A stretch of DNA of 48,178 nucleotides from Chloroflexota bacterium (GTDB taxonomy: Bacteria > Chloroflexota > Anaerolineae > UBA4142), in contig JAMCRS010000192.1 in assembly GCA_023380675.1 (NCBI GenBank), forward strand, positions 1-48,178, written 5' to 3'. Positions within the stretch are counted from its first letter, which is position 1. Each line of letters opens with the position of its first letter. A program made the position numbers and the translations under genes. Positions 43,489 to 48,178 of the stretch are shown in pieces. Under the pieces are notes generated by a model. It did no database searches and had not been told where the DNA came from. It saw nothing but the letters and a program-made list of their open reading frames with translations.

Positions 43489-43800
43489 TCACGCGCCGAC
43501 TGCTTGCATTTCGGCGATCCGCTCTTCGACGCCTTTGGCTTCGGCTTGTAAATCCTTGAGGTACGCTTCCAGACCCGCAATGCGTTCTGCGCGGGTCACA
43601 AACCGTCGCCCAAAGTGAATCTCGATGTCGCCTTCATGACAACCGCACTCGTCCCCATATCTGCCTTCGTGACAGCCGCATTCGCACCCCTGCCCGTGAT
43701 GGCCACCGCACTCGCACCCTTCGTGGTGCTCTCCGTGTCCGCCTCCATGACAGCCACACTCGCCGTGATGACCGTGGTGATGTTGCCCTTGTCCACACAT
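43489..43800 (-). CDS. His/Cys/Gly-rich small metal-binding protein
   Basis: A 103-residue protein with two halves. Residues 1 to about 57 are repeats rich in His, Cys and Gly (HHHGHHGECGCHGGGHG, CECGGHHGQGCECGCHEG). The C-terminal half is an amphipathic helix or coiled coil (ERIAGLEAYLKDLQAEAKGV). DUF5320-type proteins share the coiled tail. GAGGAG precedes the ATG by six bases. It lies downstream of the ArsR gene on the same strand, so it is probably induced with it and buffers or delivers a metal such as Ni, Zn or Cu. Ligand identity is not shown. Confidence 0.8.
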   Translation of the reverse strand: MCGQGQHHHGHHGECGCHGGGHGEHHEGCECGGHHGQGCECGCHEGRYGDECGCHEGDIEIHFGRRFVTRAERIAGLEAYLKDLQAEAKGVEERIAEMQAVGA

Positions 43801-43947
43801 CGAAATCTCCTCATCTCACCTTATGAATTGGGCATGATGAAAAAATGAGCCTTCACGCCCGAAGGTGCAACCGATCGTTGGCTGAAAGATCCGCCATCCT
43901 GGCCTTATGCGCCTATGCGCATAAGCCGGGGTAAAAAAAGAGCACCG

Positions 43948-44325
43948 CTACTCTCTGGCGCAATGAGGACAGTGACAGCCATGGCCGCGCCCGGCGTGCG
44001 GCGCACACCGCGTGCTCGCATGGCCGCACTCGCAGGGGCTGGATCCAACGGCGAGCGCCTTGATCTGATCCAGCAGGTCGAAAACCCGTGGATCGCGCGC
44101 GCGATAAATGACGGTCATGCCCTTGCGCTCGTCTTGGACCAGACCCGCGTCTCGCAAAATCGCTAGGTGCTGCGAGACGTTCGCTTGCGGACGCCCCAAC
44201 ATCGTCGTCAGATGCATGACGTATGCGCCCTCATCTCGCAGTAACTCCAAAATAGCCAGTCGCACGGGGTGTGCCAGGGCGTGCGCCACCCCCGCGCCAG
44301 TTTCGATCCAGTCCTGCTCTTCCAT
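43948..44325 (-). CDS. ArsR-family metal-responsive repressor
   Basis: A 125-residue winged-helix repressor: HALAHPVRLAILELLRDEGA, VMHLTTMLGRPQANVSQHLA, ILRDAGLVQDERKGMTVIYR. The recognition helix is QANVSQHLAILRDAG. The C-terminus adds an unusual Cys/His tail (CECGHASTRC ... GHGCHCPHC) after the fold, a likely metal-sensing or storage extension. The ATG at 44325 is chosen because the longer frame to 44385 would start inside the promoter and operator. It probably represses itself and the downstream His/Cys-rich gene. Confidence 0.9.
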   Translation of the reverse strand: MEEQDWIETGAGVAHALAHPVRLAILELLRDEGAYVMHLTTMLGRPQANVSQHLAILRDAGLVQDERKGMTVIYRARDPRVFDLLDQIKALAVGSSPCECGHASTRCAPHAGRGHGCHCPHCARE

Positions 44326-44335
44326 ACCCTGAGCC

Positions 44336-44355
44336 TTATTCGAGTCTTCGAATAA
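44336..44355. promoter_or_regulatory. ArsR-type operator
   Basis: Perfect 8-bp arms TTATTCGA and TCGAATAA separated by four bases, located just downstream of the -10 and before the ArsR start. ArsR/SmtB repressors use such AT-rich palindromes. Confidence 0.75.
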
Positions 44356-44356
44356 T

Positions 44357-44385
44357 ATTATACTGTGCGGGTAGCTTTCTGTCAA
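44357..44385 (-). promoter_or_regulatory. Consensus sigma70-type promoter of the arsR operon
   Basis: On the minus strand: TTGACA (44385-44380), exactly 17 bases, TATAAT (44362-44357). Both hexamers match the consensus perfectly. It overlaps the upstream half of the longer ArsR open frame, which decides the start. Confidence 0.88.
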
Positions 44386-44442
44386 ATCCGAAAGTTCGGG
44401 GAAAGGGTGATGTCGTGTTCACTGAAAGAGAGGGATGGGCCT

Positions 44443-45672
44443 TCACTGCCGCAATGCCTCCGCCGGTTTCATTTTCGCCGCGCGGCGCGCCGCGAACCAA
44501 CTTGCCACTGCGCCGCCGATTGCAGCAACGCTCAATGCCAAAACCGCGGGTCCGAAGGCGAGCCGCGCCGGCAACGTGAGTGTTGTTGTTGCCGAAGGCG
44601 CGACTGCCATTCCGATTGGCGTATTCGAATTCAATGGTCCCAGGTCAATCGGGATCAAACCGAGCGCCAGGGTTGCCAGCCAGCCCAACGCGATCCCGAC
44701 CAATGCACCGAGCAGACTCAGCGCCAAGCCCTCGGCGATGAAATAGCGGCGGACATCGGCACTGCTCCAGCCCACCGCTTTCATCACGCCAATCTCGCGG
44801 CGGCGTTCCGCCACACTCGCGGAGAGAGCCAAGCCGGTCAGCACGAGCCCGCCCAACAACGCAACCAGTGACACCATGCCTGCGAAACGTTGGGAAACCA
44901 ACGCGATGCCCCCCATCACTTGGACGATGCTTTGTTCGGTCGTCGCATTCACGTCGCCCAGCGCGGTGCGGCTTTGCTGCACCACATCGTCCACCGCCGA
45001 TGCGTGCGCGACGCGCACGTAGATTTGATCGACGTTGTCCGCGTTCAAATGGGCTAGGGTTTGCGCGTCCGTCAGCGGAATATAGAAATTCGCCGCCGCC
45101 GCTTGGCTGCCCTCTTGCGCTTGTACGACCCCGACGACTTGAAACATCTCTCCACCGATGGATACCTGGCCGCCGGGTTTGAGACTGAAGAACGCAGCAT
45201 AGTGCTTGTCCACGACCGCCACGCGCGAATCATTTGGTTGCAGAAAGCGTCCCGCGACCACCCATTCGCGGGCTTTGGCAGGACCGACCGCGGGTTGATT
45301 CACATCCACGCCCAGCACCGTCTGGTAACTCGTCGCTCCAAAATCCCACAGCAGCAGGCCACCCGCGACCGCGTCCACGTCTCTGATTTGCTGCACCTTC
45401 GCGGCATTGCCGAGCGTCAGGGTCGAGAGGCCGAAGGGCAATCGCACGCCGCGCGTCGTTTGCACGGCCGCGGCGGTCTCCTGCCCCGTCGCCGGATGGC
45501 TCAGCAGGATATCTGCGCCGACACCCGCGAGCGGACGCCGCGCGGCCTCCTGGAATCCCACACCGACGGCGGACAACGCGATGAACAACGCCACGCCGAA
45601 CGCGACGCCTAGCGCCGTAGAGACGGTGCGCCCCATACGTCGACCCAACTCGGAAAGCAAATAGTGGCTCAC
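44443..45672 (-). CDS. MacB/FtsX-family ABC permease (second permease of the export operon)
   Basis: A 409-residue protein with one N-terminal helix (TVSTALGVAFGVALFIALSA), a periplasmic MacB-PCD-like domain (about residues 45-240, with QTVLGVDVNQPAVG and FYIPLTDAQTL) and three C-terminal helices (VALLGGLVLTGLALSASVAE, AEGLALSLLGALVGIALGWL, VLALSVAAIGGAVASWFAAR). The final motif is RRREIGVMKAVGWSSADV. It pairs with the ATPase at 46.1-46.8 kb, and a second, different permease lies upstream. MacB-type systems extrude substrates or lipoproteins across the membrane without translocating them through the permease. Confidence 0.9.
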   Translation of the reverse strand: MSHYLLSELGRRMGRTVSTALGVAFGVALFIALSAVGVGFQEAARRPLAGVGADILLSHPATGQETAAAVQTTRGVRLPFGLSTLTLGNAAKVQQIRDVDAVAGGLLLWDFGATSYQTVLGVDVNQPAVGPAKAREWVVAGRFLQPNDSRVAVVDKHYAAFFSLKPGGQVSIGGEMFQVVGVVQAQEGSQAAAANFYIPLTDAQTLAHLNADNVDQIYVRVAHASAVDDVVQQSRTALGDVNATTEQSIVQVMGGIALVSQRFAGMVSLVALLGGLVLTGLALSASVAERRREIGVMKAVGWSSADVRRYFIAEGLALSLLGALVGIALGWLATLALGLIPIDLGPLNSNTPIGMAVAPSATTTLTLPARLAFGPAVLALSVAAIGGAVASWFAARRAAKMKPAEALRQ

Positions 45673-45673
45673 G

Positions 45674-46117
45674 CTATTTCGCCATGATCTGTTTCAGAAC
45701 CGAGTCCAGGTCCGCCACCGACCAGGCCCCGTCAGGCACCATCCCGGTCCCGCCGCCTTGCGGGAAACTGTTGAACGTCACCGTGCGACCATCGAGCTTG
45801 AACGATTGTGAGCCGTTCACGAATATCGCGAGCGGGTCATGCCCCGTCAACCCTTTCTTCTGCGCGAACGCGGCGCCCTCGGTCGTATCGAAATCATAGC
45901 GTGTGACCTTCACCTTGTCGCCGTAGGGTTTCAGCACAGAATCAATCTCCTTGAGAATCGGAAGCACGGGGGGATGACTGAGGTACACTATCTCCACCGT
46001 CGCCGTTCCCGTGGGTGCGGGAACCACCGGCGCGGCAGTGGACGCGAGCGGGTTCATTCCACACGCCGTCAATCCAAACAACACCGTCAACGTGAGCACG
46101 ATCCATAAGCCTTTCAT
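45674..46117 (-). CDS. Small lipoprotein between ABC genes (thioredoxin-like strand pattern)
   Basis: A 147-residue protein with signal LWIVLTLTVLFGLTACG (lipobox Cys19), a Thr/Pro/Ala linker, then VEIVYLSHPPVLPILKEIDS, VKVTRYDFDTTEGAAFAQKK and GHDPLAIFVNGSQSFKLDGR. The beta-alpha-beta order with a late cis-Pro-like 'DPLAIFVNG' suggests a small thioredoxin-like fold without a CxxC motif. It overlaps the ATPase stop by four bases and precedes the permease by one base, so it is an integral part of the export operon, perhaps its extracytoplasmic partner. Confidence 0.8.
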   Translation of the reverse strand: MKGLWIVLTLTVLFGLTACGMNPLASTAAPVVPAPTGTATVEIVYLSHPPVLPILKEIDSVLKPYGDKVKVTRYDFDTTEGAAFAQKKGLTGHDPLAIFVNGSQSFKLDGRTVTFNSFPQGGGTGMVPDGAWSVADLDSVLKQIMAK

Positions 46118-46794
46118 CGTTCTATCCCCGTTCCGTCGGCCAGCACGCCGTCCGCCATATGGAGCACGCGGTCGGCCGCCGTCGCCACCTTGTCATCGTG
46201 CGTTATCACCAGAAATGCCGCCCCTGTTTCGGCGCGAAGCTTTTTGAAGAGCGCCAGAATTTCATCGCCCGTTGCGCTGTCGAGATTGCCAGTCGGCTCG
46301 TCCGCGAGAATGAGTCTGGGGCTATTGACGAGCGCCCGTGCAATCGCGACGCGCTGCTGCTCCCCGCCCGACAAGCGTGAGGGTCGATGTTGGGCGCGGT
46401 CGGCGAGTCCCACTTGGGCGAGATGCTCCGTAGCACGTGTACGCCGTTCTGCGGCGCTCAGCCTCATCGGGTAGAGCGGGAATGCGACATTTTCGAGCGC
46501 TGAAAGCGTCGGGATGAGGTGAAATGCCTGAAAGACGAGCCCGATATTCGCACGCCGCCACAACGCGAGGGCCTCTTCGTCCAGCCGGCTCACCTCTTGG
46601 TCGCTATAGAGGATCCTTCCCGAGGTGGGCTGCTCCAACCCCGCCAGCAAATGAAGCAGGGTCGTCTTGCCCGACCCTGAGCGTCCCACCACGGCCACAA
46701 TCTCGCCGGGCGCGAGGCGCAGGCTTGCCGCACGCACGGCTTCCAAGGGACCGAACGATTTTCGCAATCGCTCGGCGAACAGTAGATCACTCAC
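46114..46794 (-). CDS. MacB/LolD-type ABC transporter ATPase
   Basis: A 226-residue ATPase: Walker A GRSGSGKTT, Q-loop NIGLVFQAFHLIPTL, signature [15 protein letters not shown], Walker B LILADEPTGNLDS and switch FLVITHDD. The ADEPTGNLD form is characteristic of the MacB/LolD/FtsE group. The GTG at 46794 overlaps the stop of the upstream permease (GTGAGTGA), so the longer frame to 46926, which reads permease sequence in another frame, is rejected. Confidence 0.92.
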   Translation of the reverse strand: MSDLLFAERLRKSFGPLEAVRAASLRLAPGEIVAVVGRSGSGKTTLLHLLAGLEQPTSGRILYSDQEVSRLDEEALALWRRANIGLVFQAFHLIPTLSALENVAFPLYPMRLSAAERRTRATEHLAQVGLADRAQHRPSRLSGGEQQRVAIARALVNSPRLILADEPTGNLDSATGDEILALFKKLRAETGAAFLVITHDDKVATAADRVLHMADGVLADGTGIER

Positions 46795-48040
46795 TGCGTA
46801 ATACCTCCGCGGGATGAATCTTGGCAATCCGTCCGGGCAGCCACAACCCAACGAGCGACGCGCCGACGATGGACAGCGCCAACGCCGACGCCGCCAACTC
46901 GAGCGTGAGATGCGCCGGGAGCGCAATCGTCACGGCTTCCGCTTGGGCGCCGCCGGGCAAAAAATGCGGCGATGGGGAAAGCTCCCACGGCACGGGCACC
47001 GTGACGAGCACGTGGCTCATGCCCCATGTCGTCAGCGCCGCGAATACCAATCCGACGAACCCGCCGGCCACGGCCAAGGCCAGGGTTTCGCTCCACAGTT
47101 GCAGCATTACGTCGCGCCGCCGCCAGCCGACCGCGCGCATCACGGCCACCTCGCGCCGCCGTTCCCACATGCTGGAGGCGACGACACGCAGAAGCAGTGC
47201 GGTGGCAAAGAGGAACGCGATCAAGCCGACGAGCAAGCCAAAGCGATCAATCAAAGCAAAGAGCGAACCGAGTTCGGCGGCGAACGACTGTCCGGAAGAG
47301 ACGATGGCTTTGTCGCCCAGGATCGTTTTGACGCGCGCCGCGACCTCTTCCACGCGCGTCTGGTCGGTCTTGAGAAAGAGCAGGTTGGCGTCGTCGGGAC
47401 GAATGTCAAAGACCGAGCGGACCTGCGGCGCTGCGTTCGCCAACGTGCGCGCGTCGGCGAGGGGAATATAGAGGTTCGCGCTCGCCAGTTGTCCCGCGCG
47501 CGAGGTATCGGCCAATCCGACGATGGTGAACGATTCACCATCCAGCGAGACGACGCTGCTCACGCTGAGTCTGTTTTGCTGGGCGTAGGTCGTGTCGGCG
47601 ACCGCGACGGCGTGGTCGCCGGGCTGCAAGAATCGCCCCGCCGTGACTGCCGCTTTGAGCCGACCCGGCCCAAAGGTGTCGGAAGGATCCAAGCCCAGTC
47701 CGGCGACAAAACCGCTCGGCTCGAACGACCAGAAGAACAGCACCTCGGCCACGCCCTGGACGCCGGGCAACTGCCGAATCTGGTTGATCTCGTCCCGATG
47801 GATGGGCGCGGTCGAATGCGGAAAGACCATCCCTTCGAACTTGGCGGGGACCGTGCCCTGCCGCTGTGCTGTGAGGTCGGCGCCCACTTGGACCAGCGGA
47901 GCACGGGCCGCTTGGCGATAGCCATCCGCATAGGCCTGCAGGCTGACGAAGAGGGCGACGCCCATCGCGATACTGAGGATCCCGGTGAGGGTACGCGCGG
48001 GGCGGTGACGTAGTTCGGTGATCAGATAGTGCAGATTCAT
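46787..48040 (-). CDS. MacB/FtsX-family ABC permease (first permease of the export operon)
   Basis: A 417-residue protein with LHYLITELRHRPARTLTGIL at the N-terminus, one helix, a large extracytoplasmic domain (FEPSGFVAGLGLDPSDTFGP, ANLYIPLADARTLA) and three C-terminal helices (GLLVGLIAFLFATALLL, ETLALAVAGGFVGLVFAALT, LALSIVGASLVGLWLPG) with RRREVAVMRAVGWRRRDV. The ATG at 48040 fits the family N-terminus; the frame reaches 48088. The permease-ATPase-lipoprotein-permease order suggests a heterodimeric exporter. It is first in its operon. Confidence 0.9.
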   Translation of the reverse strand: MNLHYLITELRHRPARTLTGILSIAMGVALFVSLQAYADGYRQAARAPLVQVGADLTAQRQGTVPAKFEGMVFPHSTAPIHRDEINQIRQLPGVQGVAEVLFFWSFEPSGFVAGLGLDPSDTFGPGRLKAAVTAGRFLQPGDHAVAVADTTYAQQNRLSVSSVVSLDGESFTIVGLADTSRAGQLASANLYIPLADARTLANAAPQVRSVFDIRPDDANLLFLKTDQTRVEEVAARVKTILGDKAIVSSGQSFAAELGSLFALIDRFGLLVGLIAFLFATALLLRVVASSMWERRREVAVMRAVGWRRRDVMLQLWSETLALAVAGGFVGLVFAALTTWGMSHVLVTVPVPWELSPSPHFLPGGAQAEAVTIALPAHLTLELAASALALSIVGASLVGLWLPGRIAKIHPAEVLRSE

Positions 48041-48145
48041 GCTGGAACTCGTGATGTTGGGAATAATATTTGGCGCATTGTTCGACACTGTAGCACAACT
48101 ACCGACAAAGATGCCCCGGCGGGCAAATTGAGGTAAACTGGGGGC

Positions 48146-48178
48146 ATGAAGAAACCTGCCTCCCGCACCTCAGCCAAA
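48146..48178 (+). CDS. Start of a gene running off the window
   Basis: ATG at 48146 after GGGGG opens MKKPASRTSAK to the window end. Only 11 codons are visible, so no identity can be given. It is divergent from the export operon. Confidence 0.3.
   Translation, partial: MKKPASRTSAK

Noticed and set aside
46814..48013. 399-codon open frame on the plus strand
   Set aside because: Antisense to the FtsX-type permease; translation is mostly Arg, Gly, Gln and Asp.

Overview
Source. The window looks like a piece of an uncultured, GC-rich bacterium, most likely Chloroflexota (Anaerolineae-like). The reasons are the lipoprotein binding proteins with long Ala/Pro/Thr linkers after the lipobox, sugar-catabolic loci rich in URO-D-like proteins, and the type of rve transposase remnants. 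This is inference from gene style; no rRNA or other phylogenetic marker is present. No CRISPR array or intact mobile element was seen.

Layout. (1) 1-3.4 kb is a decayed margin: an IS630-like tail, two frameshifted small membrane-protein genes, one intact ABM-type monooxygenase, a tRNA-Met 3' fragment with its terminator, and a broken rve transposase. (2) 3.5-11.45 kb is a seven-gene minus-strand operon: two tandem E1alpha-E1beta-E2 sets of a 2-oxoacid (acetoin-type) dehydrogenase, then a LarA-family racemase. A GntR/FCD regulator is divergent from it at 11.7 kb. (3) 12.5-15.3 kb (minus) holds a Gfo/Idh/MocA oxidoreductase, a URO-D/MtaA-like protein and a small lipoprotein. It is divergent from a plus-strand catabolic operon at 15.8-29.7 kb: sugar ABC importer, UlaG-like lactonase, an SDR::URO-D fusion, mutarotase-like protein, VOC protein, SDR, a third URO-D-like protein, FGGY kinase and 2-hydroxyacid dehydrogenase. 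The two arms share what looks like a symmetric bidirectional promoter overlapped by an operator palindrome. (4) 29.7-38.4 kb is a cobalamin locus behind a sigma70-type promoter and cobalamin riboswitch: btuF-btuC-btuD-cobO, then a cbiA::cobT chimera, an Fe-S dihydroorotate-dehydrogenase-like gene, a truncated cbiZ carrying an inserted hairpin repeat, cobD and cobC. (5) 38.4-43.5 kb is a second decayed zone with a transposase C-terminus, an AarF/UbiB tail and a broken tyrosine recombinase. It surrounds an intact SDR plus a 495-residue protein I do not recognise. (6) 43.5-48.1 kb (minus) carries an ArsR repressor with a His/Cys-rich small protein, and a permease-ATPase-lipoprotein-permease export system.

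How it may work. Regions 2 and 3 read as one catabolic programme. A sugar-like compound is imported, epimerised or opened, oxidised by several NAD(P) enzymes, phosphorylated, and possibly demethylated or otherwise processed by the URO-D/MtaA-like proteins. The resulting 2-hydroxy/2-oxo acids could be racemised (LarA) and converted to acyl-CoA by the dehydrogenase complexes. The adjacent corrinoid-uptake genes would fit methyl transfer through cobalamin, but no corrinoid protein is present, so that link is a hypothesis. The substrate cannot be read from the sequence.
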